Below are positions 22,050 to 32,209 of a stretch of 64,000 nucleotides of DNA, piece after piece. The DNA comes from Neoechinorhynchus agilis (Eukaryota > Acanthocephala), in NCBI GenBank assembly GCA_051530055.1, contig CM121341.1:5332001-5396000 (forward strand), in the 5' to 3' direction. A program made the translations under genes and the position numbers. Below the pieces are notes generated by a model, which was not told the origin of the DNA, did no database searches, and saw only the letters and a program-made list of their open reading frames with translations. How positions within the stretch are numbered: the first letter of the stretch is position 1; every line of letters starts with the position of its first letter.

Positions 22050-22958
22050 ATATTTGATAAGACTTACAGAAACTTGATACCTTTTTCGAATAAAAATAAT
22101 TTTGGACGTGTAGTTCAATTTCATCGCTAAATTATCGAGGAGAAAATAATTGGAAGACAACGTTTTTTTTACAGTCATTTTGAGTATTTTAATTGTTCCT
22201 GTTTAAAATCATTTTTCGTCTACACTTCTATTATTTTGCTGGAAATTAATTTTTCTTTTAATTTTGTCGATTATCATACCAAATCCAGAATTAAATCAAG
22301 AAAATCAGTAAAATCCGCCGCACTACAGATTCATTGTTACCAAATGTCGCGATTCGTCCTACATTTCAGTAATGAACGCCTCATTGGCTCTGATCATTGG
22401 AATGATAAAAATTATTTAGTGAACTTGATTAAGAATTCGATTTGTGCTGTTCATCGCTGCTTACGTAATCGAAGCATTGCCTTTAATTGAGGTCTCTTCC
22501 CAATACAAACCGATTTGGGCCGCTTTAATTAAATTCAAATTGTTTGAATTGGCTAAATGGACGCTGTGGACTTTCACCGACTTTCATCTACTTGACTAAC
22601 AATTGCATGCCGATTTTTGTAGTGACGGAATTCTGGGCGGATCCTTCGCCTGACGATCATTAATGCGAACGATTACTCAAAGTTCTTGAAAAAAATGCGT
22701 TCCGGCCAATTGGTTGCAGGATTTTTAATTGAAGAAAATATTAAGTGTTTTTTCGTGCTAAAACATTAAATCTTTATTATTTAATACTTAAAAAAACTAC
22801 TTTTATCTGATCTATGAATTTAATTGGACATTAAGATTGGAATTTTTCTCATTCGCTAAGCATTCAGCGTCGCGCATCCGAATAATGGACGAAATATTTT
22901 TAAACATTGTGAAAAATGCGAATTCAGTTGTAGTTGTTAAATTGGAAACGATTTAATT
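22050..22958 (+). repeat. Duplicated block, truncated copy C
   Basis: Matches the first 0.9 kb of copy A (12247 on) in the same orientation, but stops before the ankyrin coding region; matching ends around ACGATTTAATTTTT. It shares with copy B an extra left-edge stretch (ATATTTGATAAGACTTACAG) that copy A lacks, so B and C are closer relatives. C and B face each other across about 1.4 kb. Confidence 0.9.
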
Positions 22959-23091
22959 TTTCGTGATTTTACAATTTTGAATTTTATTTCCTATTGCTGT
23001 TTAAGTTCTAAGAAAAACGATGCGTAAATAAGGTACTAAATTTTGTTTAGACATAAGTTGAAACTCTAACTTACTAGAATTTTTTTTTATT

Positions 23092-23614
23092 TCAATCGAC
23101 AACAAAAGTATGGATAGTGAAACACGTAAAAAGCATTCCTTCTTCATCTTTGATAATATATTCAAACATGTTCGTTCCGGAGCGATACAAATGATGGAAG
23201 TGGAAAACGTGATTGATTGTGCATTTGCCTTTTGTGCACTTTATATCGTATGTTTTGACATTCGCTTTCATTTCCGATATTTCGTCTCCAATTATAGAAA
23301 CGATAAACACTTCGTAGTTGGAATCTTTTCCATCTTAAGAAAAGTTGAACATAAATTCGTTGAGTTTAAAATTGAAGTCATACCGAAAATTGTTACAATG
23401 TCGATGTCATCTTTAAAGTGAACAATACAAACATCTTCGTGATCCAGAAACCTGCATCCTTTTAGTTCAACCGATTTCAAGCAGAATTCGCAGCCTTAGA
23501 AAAATATTGAATTGTTAAGATAAAATACGACTGACCTCCACAATATTGAGGATGTTTAAGTCTTTTACTGCAGCCGAAAATAACTAATGTAAGGATGATA
23601 TATAAAAAGATCAT
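23092..23614 (-). CDS. Small secreted cysteine-containing protein, three exons
   Basis: Exons 23614-23536, 23494-23384 and 23333-23092, joined across 41- and 50-nt GT..AAG introns, give 143 residues with total length divisible by three. It begins with a signal peptide (MIFLYIILTLVIFGCS), then a cysteine-rich head (YCGGCEFC, KGCRF, EDVCIV) and beta-rich text (NYEVFIVSIIGDE, TYDIKCTKGKC, HVFHFHHLYRSG). The cysteine spacing suggests disulphides, as in small secreted beta-sandwich proteins, but I cannot assign a family. The ATG directly follows GAATAG, an acceptor-like AG. It sits between the arms of the inverted duplication. Confidence 0.7.
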
Positions 23615-24375
23615 CTATTCGGTTACAAGAATGTTTGATTTGTGTGGCTTAAATAGTTCCCATAGATTCGCAATAACTTGTGGTTGTCTACTTTCTTTTG
23701 ATGGTTATAAATCCTGCGATAATAAGACAAGGATAAATGCGTAGATAGAAAAATTAACATTGTTCCCTGGAGAATCTTATTATGCTGGATTAAGACTTTT
23801 TGAGACATAAATAAACCAAAACAATATTAAATTGTTGTTATTTCTCTCTTATTTTTAAAGGTTTCACGAGAATCTTTAAAAGAAATATTTGCATTTTATA
23901 TTCAGCAAAAATGGATTATAATTGAAAATGGAACTTCTTAGAGAGAACGCTTCTCAAGTCCAAAATATTCGGACGCTGATTGATAACCATTTTTGAGAAC
24001 TTATTTAAGAGATAAACGCTTTTTGATCGCAATTATTCTGGATATAAAATTTTAAATTCAATTGAATGTAGTACTTTTTAACATTTATAATTCAAAGTTA
24101 TGAAAAGAAATATTTTCTAAAAAATGAAACCTTTTGTAAGAAATTTGAAAATTTACAAGTGGTGAGTTAATGAACTTTTTTGCACCAAAACGGTCGGAAA
24201 TTCTCCACTAAATTCTAAAATATGAAGTATTCGCGGGTACTCTTTACAGCAACAATTCCACAAATAATGCAAGAGTTTTAACACCGACTTATTTTGAGAT
24301 TTTAAGGGTGCAGTAAATAATGAGAAAATCGATTGATACATTCAACTAAATAGTACAAATATTTTTTTACGAACT
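23615..24375. other. Intergenic, no gene seen
   Basis: About 760 bp between the secreted-protein gene and duplicated block B. The frames at 23623-23808 and 24153-24341 are short, without motifs or splice support. Probably includes the promoter of the secreted-protein gene. Confidence 0.4.
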
Positions 24376-26697
24376 GTCTCTTTTAGAGATTTTATTAATT
24401 GAATATTTACTTATATCAATGAATTTGTTTCATATGTAAAATTTTAACTTTAAAAAAATTGAGTTATGCGGAATCCTGTGAAGTTTCGAGCATAAAATCA
24501 GAACTCATCAACGAGCAAAGCAGAAAGATTGAATAGTAACCAGAAAAAACCAACAGTGAAAGAGCTCAAAGAATTTTATTACGAACTTTTCTCATGAATT
24601 ATCTTATCCGAAATTGCAGACTTGTGGTGCCGTAGTGATTCGCAAATATCCATCATTGCATTGTCGACTCCGTTTTGACACTTTAAACGACTGTCCAGAT
24701 TTCCGTTTCCTGATCAGCGATATTTGTTCGCTATGAATTTGTCTAACGAAACGATTCATTGAAGGATTATGGAATTGAATTGAATTCAGCAAGCTACCGT
24801 CTTTGATTATTCTTGAGTCGACGGTCGCGTTATAACGAAGTAAATCGTTTGCTACTTTATAAGAATGATTTTCTAGAGCCCAGTGAAGTGGAGTCTCGTT
24901 CCAATGGTTATTGATATCGATATTTGCGCCTTTACTGATCAGTAAATTTGAACTGAGTGAGTTGTTCATTTCAGCGCATAAATGAAGGGCGCTGAAGCCG
25001 CCGGACGATTCATTGAACGGCGGTTTTGTTATAATGTCCAGAGATGCCCCCACCTTAAGAAGGGCTTCGGCGGACTTATTGCAAACGTGGCTTACGGCCA
25101 TTTGGAGCGCAGTAAATCCGTGAATATCGCTCAAATCTAGAAATGAGCGGTTTCCGTATTGAGCAACCAGCAATTTGATCAGGTACTCCGAATCCATCGC
25201 AGCTGCTAAGTGAAGAGGAGTTCGCCATTGTTTGTCTCTTGTCAAAACGAGCTCAGGAAATGTTCCGATCAAAACTTTCGAACATTCAATTTGTCCTTGC
25301 TTCAATGTTAAATGAAGTGCTGATTCCTCGGATTCCAAGTTCAAACAGCTCAAAGCTTCGAGTTGGCAGGCACGATCATTTGGTGATAAATTGTTAAGAG
25401 CTTGAATACGGAATAAAAGCTTTGCAGCTTTGTCTTTGTCGGAATAATTGGAGGATAGAATATTTAAAATCGGAGAAGCATAGTGCTTAAATAAAAGATT
25501 GAACCGTTTGATATTTACTTTTCGACGGAATATTTGATTGGTATGCTTTGTTGTGGAAGCTTGTGGATTATCACGAAATGAGATGGAGTTGTTCGAAATT
25601 CTACGTCTTTCTTTGTGATTCCATAATATAGAACGCAAAGTAATCATCGAAATGGACTTTGTTTTGAGTTTAAAACGGTAGAATGAAAGTTTTCGTTCTT
25701 GAGAAACGTTTTTCTGGTCGCACGGCAATGGTATATGTAAATGTTGCAATTTGATTGGCTACGTTAATTTGCATTTCCGGTTTTTTCTGCTAAACACAAT
25801 TTCCCCCCAAAAATTAAATCGTTTCCAATTTAATCACTACAACTGAATTTGCATTTTTCACAATGTTTAAAAATATTTCGTCCATTATTCGGATGCGCGA
25901 CGCTGAATGCTTAGCGAATGAGAAAAATTCCAATCTTAATGTCCAATTAAATTCATAGATCAGATAAAAGTAGTTTTTTTTGTGATTAAATAATAAAGAT
26001 TTAATGTTTTAGCACGAAAAAACACTTAATATTTTCTTCAATTAAAAATCCTGCAACCAATTGGCCGGAACGCATTTTTTTCAAGAACTTTGAGTAATCG
26101 TTCGCATTAATGATCGTCAGGCGAAGGATCCGCCCAGAATTCCGTCACTACAAAAATCGGCATGCAATTGTTAGTCAAGTAGATGAAAGTCGGTGAAAGT
26201 CCACAGCGTCCATTTAGCCAATTCAAACAATTTGAATTTAATTAAAGCGGCCCAAATCGGTTTGTATTGGGAAGAGACCTCAATTAAAGGCAATGCTTCG
26301 ATTACGTAAGCAGCGATGAACAGCACAAATCGAATTCTTAATCAAGTTCACTAAATAATTTTTATCATTCCAATGATCAGAGCCAATGAGGCGTTCATTA
26401 CTGAAATGTAGGACGAATCGCGACATTTGGTAACAATGAATCTGTAGTGCGGCGGATTTTACTGATTTTCTTGATTTAATTCTGGATTTGGTATGATAAT
26501 CGACAAAATTAAAAGAAAAATTAATTTCCAGCAAAATAATAGAAGTGTAGACGAAAAATGATTTTAAACAGGAACAATTAAAATACTCAAAATGACTGTA
26601 AAAAAAACGTTGTCTTCCAATTATTTTCTCCTCGATAATTTAGCCATGAAATTGAACTACACGTCAAAATTTATTTTTATTCGAAAAAGGTATCAAG
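24376..26697 (-). repeat. Large duplicated block, copy B (inverted)
   Basis: Reverse complement of 12247-14566 with few differences (for example in A or T run lengths and single bases upstream of the ankyrin gene). With copy A it forms an inverted duplication with about 9.8 kb between the arms. With copy C it forms a tighter pair. Confidence 0.93.
24604..25647 (-). CDS. Ankyrin-repeat protein, copy B
   Basis: Encodes the same 347 residues as the plus-strand copy at 13295-14338, with no amino-acid difference in the translated frame. First in-frame ATG at 25647. About 1 kb of upstream DNA is duplicated too, so both copies may be expressed alike. Complete identity of the protein means a very recent duplication, or gene conversion between inverted arms. 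Confidence 0.85.
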   Translation of the reverse strand: MITLRSILWNHKERRRISNNSISFRDNPQASTTKHTNQIFRRKVNIKRFNLLFKHYASPILNILSSNYSDKDKAAKLLFRIQALNNLSPNDRACQLEALSCLNLESEESALHLTLKQGQIECSKVLIGTFPELVLTRDKQWRTPLHLAAAMDSEYLIKLLVAQYGNRSFLDLSDIHGFTALQMAVSHVCNKSAEALLKVGASLDIITKPPFNESSGGFSALHLCAEMNNSLSSNLLISKGANIDINNHWNETPLHWALENHSYKVANDLLRYNATVDSRIIKDGSLLNSIQFHNPSMNRFVRQIHSEQISLIRKRKSGQSFKVSKRSRQCNDGYLRITTAPQVCNFG

Positions 26698-26843
26698 TTT
26701 CTGTAAGTCTTATCAAATATCTTAAGAACAATGCTTTCGATTGACCAATTCATTTTGCGCATTTGTATACAAATCGACATCGCATAGCTTTCGACTGAAG
26801 TTTTAAATCACAAGACTTAAGATTCTACTTAAACGGCTCATCT

Positions 26844-27629
26844 TTATTTACGAATACAAAGAAACTGTACTAATGAGATTCCATTGATTCCAGAAGGCGG
26901 ATCTGACGGAATAAATATGGAATCATCAACAATCACATAAGAGAGCAGATTGTTATGGATAATTTCTGCAAAGATTGAATTATTGTAGTCTATATAATCG
27001 ACATATCGATCGTTTGTAACAATGATTGCCGATTTCTGGAGAGCTAAGTGAAGAATGAAGAGATCGTCATCGTGCCGTCCCACATTGCTTCTCGTAGGAG
27101 AAAAGACTATAAATCCATTCTCAGCGAGAACGTTAAGCGAGCACTCTTCATCGATTCGGTATTGATAGATCCAACCTGGGCAAACGGCTTTTATATCATT
27201 TAATCCTAGAAACAGAAAATACCGAATCACACAACAAAGTCGTTTAAGATTATGCCGTTGTTGATGGCTTTGATCGTACATTACATTGAGTGCATCAATC
27301 ACTATGGGCATCGATGGTTTTCCTACTAATGAATTACGAAGTTGTAATATGGCTGTGTTTGAGTTGAGAAGAGAAAGTTGCTTGCCTTCATCGAGTTCAA
27401 AAAGGATATCAATACCAGACAAACGAGAAGGTGGAGGAGAAGGTTGTATTGTCATTAAAGATAAGGAGTCGGCGAGTTCAACTGTATTGGGTTTATGAAT
27501 GTTCTTTGAATCGTTTCTTTTATTCGGCTGTGGGCGATCGTTCGTTTCCATTGCTTGAATGATGGCATCGAGGGCTTTGGTCGTCCGGAGGTCAAAAGAA
27601 GTCCAACTTAGATCAAAGCCACATTTCAT
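26844..27629 (-). CDS. Regnase/N4BP1-type NYN-domain RNase
   Basis: The C-terminal half is a Zc3h12a-like NYN (PIN-fold) nuclease domain: PIVIDALNVMYD with the first acidic residue, FSPTRSN, GRHDDDLFILHLAL with the acidic centre, IIVTNDRYVDYI, and the closing SIFIPSDPPSGINGISL-VQFL that matches Regnase/KHNYN/N4BP1 proteins. No CCCH zinc finger follows; the protein stops there. First in-frame ATG is 27629, giving 261 residues. The frame stays open to 27758 and reads RIVFFGQKSKCLAALKEL, which looks like a KH-type start as in N4BP1, so an upstream exon is likely missing from my model. The family cleaves mRNA or viral RNA. Confidence 0.82.
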   Translation of the reverse strand: MKCGFDLSWTSFDLRTTKALDAIIQAMETNDRPQPNKRNDSKNIHKPNTVELADSLSLMTIQPSPPPSRLSGIDILFELDEGKQLSLLNSNTAILQLRNSLVGKPSMPIVIDALNVMYDQSHQQRHNLKRLCCVIRYFLFLGLNDIKAVCPGWIYQYRIDEECSLNVLAENGFIVFSPTRSNVGRHDDDLFILHLALQKSAIIVTNDRYVDYIDYNNSIFAEIIHNNLLSYVIVDDSIFIPSDPPSGINGISLVQFLCIRK

Positions 27630-27892
27630 TTGTATGAGTGAAATTGAAGGATTACCTCGGTGTAACAAAGTGGCAAGCTCCTTTAATGCTGCAAGGCATT
27701 TGGATTTTTGACCGAAAAAGACGATCCTTCTGGGTTTAACCAGTACGCAGTACTTTTGTCATCAGAAACGACAAGAGATAATGATTTTTCTATTGTTTTG
27801 GTCAAAGAAGTCCCATTGAGAGGCAAAATATTAGATTATTTCGCTCAGCTAATTAAGGAATGCTAACGAAACTTAGAAGAAAACTTTGGCGA

Positions 27893-28285
27893 AAGGAAAA
27901 CCACTAATTTGACTCTACTACTCGATATTATAAGCCTTATCGTTTTGTATTAAGATTACTATAAATAAAACCAGGATGAAGTTTTAATCAAAATTGATTT
28001 TAACTAAGAATCGAAGAAACTTTATTAGAATTTAAGGTTTTTGAATCTAGTCGGCTACGAAGAAGGAAAACCACTAATTTGACTCTTTTACTGGATAATG
28101 TAAACCTTCCATCGTTTTGTGTAAAGATTACTATAAATAAAACCCGGATGAAGTTTTAATCAATTGATCTTAGACACTAAGAATCGAAGAAACTTTATTA
28201 GAATTTAAGGTTTTTCAATCTAGTCGGCTACGAAGAAGGAAAACCACTAATGTGACTCTTTTACTGGATAATGTAAGCCTTCCAT
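27893..28285 (-). repeat. Tandem repeat, about 172 bp, about 2.3 copies
   Basis: AAGGAAAACCACTAAT recurs at 27893, 28063 and 28236. Units also contain AGATTACTATAAATAAAACC and AGTCGGCTACGAAG. It sits directly at the 3' end of the minus-strand gene at 28293 and fills the gap to the NYN RNase. Confidence 0.85.
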
Positions 28286-28292
28286 CGTTTTT

Positions 28293-28757
28293 CTAGAAAT
28301 TGGACGAATTCATGAATTTTTCAACGTAAAATTCCGTAATTTCTTTTTTTTTAAAGTTAATTCGCTTAAAGTTCACCACTTTCCACCGGGGCTTGGATTC
28401 CATTGACAAAATTACTTTTAAATAAACTCTAAAATTCCTTTGTATTCGCAATCCATAGTGTCCTTTGATCGAACTCATATCATCCATGTACACCATAGCC
28501 ACCAGACCGTACGTCGGTCGAATGGCAGCTTCGATGAATTCAGCGCATTCTTCTAATTCCGAGCAATGCGAAGTGGTTTTCATTGTCAATGCTGCTTCGC
28601 CAGAGTCGCCCACATTCTTGGTATTGACACTATAGGAGATATCAATCGATAGATCGAACAGCTTCGTTATTGTGGAATCAACGTCCAAGAAACGAGACAA
28701 ATATTTAATGGGAATCTTCTTGACGATTGTGCATGGAGAATCGCTTGTTGAATTCAT
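28293..28757 (-). CDS. Unrecognised 154-residue protein
   Basis: Starts at ATG 28757 (MNSTSDSPC); the frame extends 12 codons further but TTTTTAG-AGAATCCCG there looks like a splice acceptor. The protein is mixed alpha/beta in appearance: VKKIPIKYLSRFLDVDS, ITKLFDLSIDISYSVN, then ELEECAEFIEAAIRPTYG and a basic C-terminus. The first half vaguely resembles a KH-like fold next to a nuclease gene, but I would not assign it. Divergent from the gene at 29162 with a 400-bp shared upstream region. Confidence 0.55.
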   Translation of the reverse strand: MNSTSDSPCTIVKKIPIKYLSRFLDVDSTITKLFDLSIDISYSVNTKNVGDSGEAALTMKTTSHCSELEECAEFIEAAIRPTYGLVAMVYMDDMSSIKGHYGLRIQRNFRVYLKVILSMESKPRWKVVNFKRINFKKKEITEFYVEKFMNSSNF

Positions 28758-29161
28758 ATTACGGGATTCTCTAAAAACGACGTTAAAAAACAACAGTGAT
28801 TGTTTCCTAAAATCTCACTCTCGGTACAAAAGTGTGAGACTATTAGAAAATGATCGAAGATGGCGCATAACATTGGATAATAAGCAAAGATCCAGAATAA
28901 ACGATATATAGAACTAACCCTGATTCGTGAAGCCAGACTCTTTGGAACCCTCCAATAAATTGCCGTTCGATTTTCCGTTTTCTAAAACAATTTTCTCCAA
29001 AACTCTGAAAGGAAGGGGATATTTCGGACTTTAAGTGCTGTTTTGAGCAACTAAATCATCTCCAACAAACATCCATTGTCACGCTTTACATTTGAAAAAC
29101 AAACTCTCAAGGTAAAACTTTGACAAGTGAGCACATAAAATCATTGCTCTTACAACACAAA
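28758..29161. promoter_or_regulatory. Shared upstream region of two divergent genes
   Basis: About 400 bp separates the starts of the minus-strand gene (28757) and the plus-strand gene (29162). No repeat or other gene is seen, so both promoters must lie here or within 5' untranslated sequence. No specific element is recognised. Confidence 0.4.
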
Positions 29162-29545
29162 ATGGGATCTGAATTCTCTCAATCGCAAGCTAACGATGGA
29201 CACAAAAAGCAACCGATGAAGCAAAGTCAAGCTGAGAAACCGAAATTACCAATATCAAACCAAACTTTACAGCCCGGTGATTTCCCTCGAGTTATTGGAT
29301 ACACATACAACAACAGTGATCTTCTATTGGCAGTTCCGATAAAATCATTAAGAAGTGATGACCCAATGATCGGTGTACCTCTTAGTCTTTTTAAACAATG
29401 GGTTTGTTCATTGCCTGTAGAAACAAGTCCAGGCAATGATCTAACGAACCATCCGATGCTTAATACAATCACATTTCAACAACCACAGCAAATGAACACA
29501 CGGAATAACTTTGAACCGAGTTGTTTCCAATCACCATACAGATAA
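29162..29545 (+). CDS. Unrecognised 127-residue polar protein, MGSEFSQS start
   Basis: First ATG 29162. MGSEFSQS would suit N-myristoylation. The N-terminal 50 residues are Gln/Lys/Ser-rich and disordered in appearance (HKKQPMKQSQAEKPKLP). A short ordered-looking stretch follows (PRVIGYTYNNSDLLLAVPIK, DDPMIGVPLSLFKQWVCSLP), then a Gln/Asn-rich tail. No family recognised. A satellite begins about 100 bp after the stop. Confidence 0.5.
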   Translation: MGSEFSQSQANDGHKKQPMKQSQAEKPKLPISNQTLQPGDFPRVIGYTYNNSDLLLAVPIKSLRSDDPMIGVPLSLFKQWVCSLPVETSPGNDLTNHPMLNTITFQQPQQMNTRNNFEPSCFQSPYR

Positions 29546-29659
29546 TAATCAAAGAAACGTCGTTTTTTGATGCTCAATCTTTTTATTTTTAAGCCGGAGA
29601 AATAAAAAGAAGCGAAAGGTGCTTATTTGTTGGGGGTTATTGAAGCAAACACGATAAAA

Positions 29660-30900
29660 TTTCTAATGATATCTCGAAAGAGAAAACCTCGTTAATAACT
29701 GTTTTACCCGAGATCATCTCAAAATCGAATCAGCCCGAAGGATTTTCTCTTATTGGTGACTATTTAGAGACGTGTGATGACCAAATAATCCCTGGATAAA
29801 ACGGATATTTTCTAGAAATCAGCCCAGAGATCATCTCAAAATCGAATCAGCCCGAAGGATTTTCTCTTATTGGTGACTATTTAGAGGCGCGTGGCGACCA
29901 AATAATCCCTGGATAAAACGGATATTTTCTAAAATCAGCCCAGAGATCATCTCAAAATCGAATCAGCCCGAAGGATTTTCTCTTATTGGTGACTATTTAG
30001 AGCGGTGGACCAAATAATCCCTGGATAAAACGGATATTTTCTAGAAACACCCGAGATCATCCAAATCACACCCGAAGATTTTCTTTGGTGAATTTAGAGC
30101 GGTGTGACCAATAATCCCCGGATAAAACGGATATTTTCTAGAAATCAGCCCAGAGATCATCTCCAAATAGAATCTTCCAAGGATTTTCTCTTATTGGTGA
30201 CTATTTAGAGGCGCGTGGCGACCAAATAATCCTCGGATAAAACGGATATTTTCTAGAAATCAGCCCAGAGATCATCTCAAAATCGAATCAGCCCGAAGGA
30301 TTTTCTCTTATTGGTGACTATTTAGAGGCGCGTGGCGACCAAATAATCCCTGGATAAAACGGATATTTTCTAGAAAGATCAAGTCTTATCAGCCGTTTTA
30401 TCCGAGATCTTCTCGAAATTGGATCTTTCCGAACTCCAAATCACAACAACCCGAACGATTTTCTCTTGGTGATCATTAAGTGATTCGGAGACGTGTGTTG
30501 ATCATAATCCCCTGCGGGATAAAAATATTTTCTAGAGATATTTCGCGGAAATGCCTCGTCGGTAGTTCTATTATCCGAGATCATCCCCAAATCACAACAT
30601 CCCGAAGGATTTTCTATTGGTGACTATTTAGAGACGCGTGATGACCGAATAATCCCCAGCCGGATAAAACGGATATTTTCTAGAGATATTTCGCGGAAAA
30701 GCCTCATCAGCTGTTTATTTTATCTACAAATCACAACATCCCGAAGGATTTTCTATTGGTGACTATTTATAGACGTGTGTTGACCAAATAATCCCAGGAT
30801 AAAACGCATATTCTCCAGAGATATTTCGCGGAAATGCCTCGTCGGTAGTTCTATTATCCGAGATCATCTCCAACTCGCATCATCCCGGACCAAATAATGG
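29660..30900 (+). repeat. Satellite family Z, about 118-150 bp units, diverged
   Basis: Units carry GAGATCATCTCAAAATCGAA, CCCGAAGGATTTTCTCTTAT and CCTGGATAAAACGGATATTT. The first units are about 118 bp and regular; later ones are longer and diverged, some with ATATTTCGCGGAAATGCCTC. The reverse complement of the same family fills 43497-44990, and single relatives occur near 35640-35830 and 63240. Confidence 0.9.
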
Positions 30901-31081
30901 CGAGCCGGGACTGAAAAGGCTTCCTCTTTCGAAATATCTCAGAACATCTTCGATCTCCAAAGTTCGACCTCTCCCAAAGGATTTTCTCTCTTAAATTGTT
31001 TACCTTATTGGCGAATAATGGCAACCACTAAGAAACATGTAAACATTGAAGTTTAAGTTACCAAAACAATGGTCATATATC

Positions 31082-32173
31082 TCACTTAGACTCAGCAAAG
31101 ACGTCCACTCCACTTTCACATGAGTCTTTCTCCGTACAATCCACTTCTTCGTCCACATTTAAAGGTAAATCTTTTCTCTTAAAGTCAGATAATTCCCGTT
31201 TCATGGCGAAAGCGTCTTCACCGTCGGCATAATATTTTGTTTCCGTCGATACTATCCTATGAAGACGTTAAAGTGAACAAAAAAGAGAAAGGTATTAATG
31301 TGAACCGAAAGTTTAAGATATCCTGATATAGTTTGATGGCAGCTCTATTGCTTACTCGGACATGAAGAGAAGCAAACTGAGCATCGTAGTTGTTGGTCAT
31401 TGCCATGATCGTCTGGATCACAAGGCGTTTAGCGATCCCAAGTCGACGATGTGATCGGAGAACAGCCTAAAAAAGAGTTCCAGGCGAAAAAGGGGGAGCT
31501 TTAATGACAAATATAAAAGCAAAACCAATCAGATTGGCGAAGAGTGCGATAAAATCAACGTGTTCCAGTTCAATAAAAAAATGGCGATCAACTTTCGATC
31601 ACGAACAATAAAACTTTTTGAAGCAGTGGACGCGGATGATCACCCTGCAATTCCGATCGCGGGGTTGCGATTCCCGTGGATCGGGGCGTTTCATGATAAC
31701 ATTCGGGTGAAAATCCAATTTCTTTAAAAGAATGATCAGACTTGGTCACAACGATAATGGAAACCAAATATTTTATCACGTTGAAGGAAAGAGATGCCCT
31801 GGATGTGCAATGGTCATCAACAAAACCGAAGGATGCAATTACGCGTCCGTACCAGTGAAGTTATGTGTCCAATGAGGTTATCCGGTCGGTCGCTTTCGTC
31901 GTCCCTTTGGAATCTCTAATGTCTTTTATAAAAGAAAATAAACTCTTACATTTTCGAAAGTATGTAGGCTACACATCGACCTTTTCCGTCTACAGCCACA
32001 AATGAGAGCTACAAGGAAATGGGATGGAACAAACTCGAGCAGATAATAAAAACCTGAGGCCAAGACATTGCATGGTAAAGGTAGTATTTGAATTGATAGT
32101 TTTCTGGAAGGCACATTAGGTTCGTCGTTTGCATTGCTAATAAATCCGAGATCTCAGCTTGTCTTATTATCAT
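31082..32173 (-). CDS. NAA10: N-alpha-acetyltransferase 10 (NatA catalytic subunit)
   Basis: Five exons: 32173-32054, 32008-31950, 31913-31853, 31466-31306 and 31256-31082. Introns are 45, 36, 386 and 49 nt. They give 191 residues, close to insect orthologues. Orthology is clear: [45 protein letters not shown] (acetyl-CoA binding RxxGxA loop), [16 protein letters not shown] and [17 protein letters not shown]. The tail is acidic ([13 protein letters not shown]). NatA acetylates N-termini of nascent Ser/Ala/Thr/Gly proteins together with NAA15 at the ribosome. The exon 2/3 junction (36-nt intron ending TTAGAG) is the least certain. The third intron is unusually long for this window. Upstream is pure satellite. 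Confidence 0.93.
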
Positions 32174-32209
32174 TTTGAATTCTCCAGAAAATGTTTTATT
32201 TGATGCACG

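Noticed and set aside
27754-27816. Upstream exon of the NYN RNase starting at ATG 27816
   Set aside because: That ATG reaches a stop after four codons, and the other frames there could not be joined by a convincing GT..AG intron.
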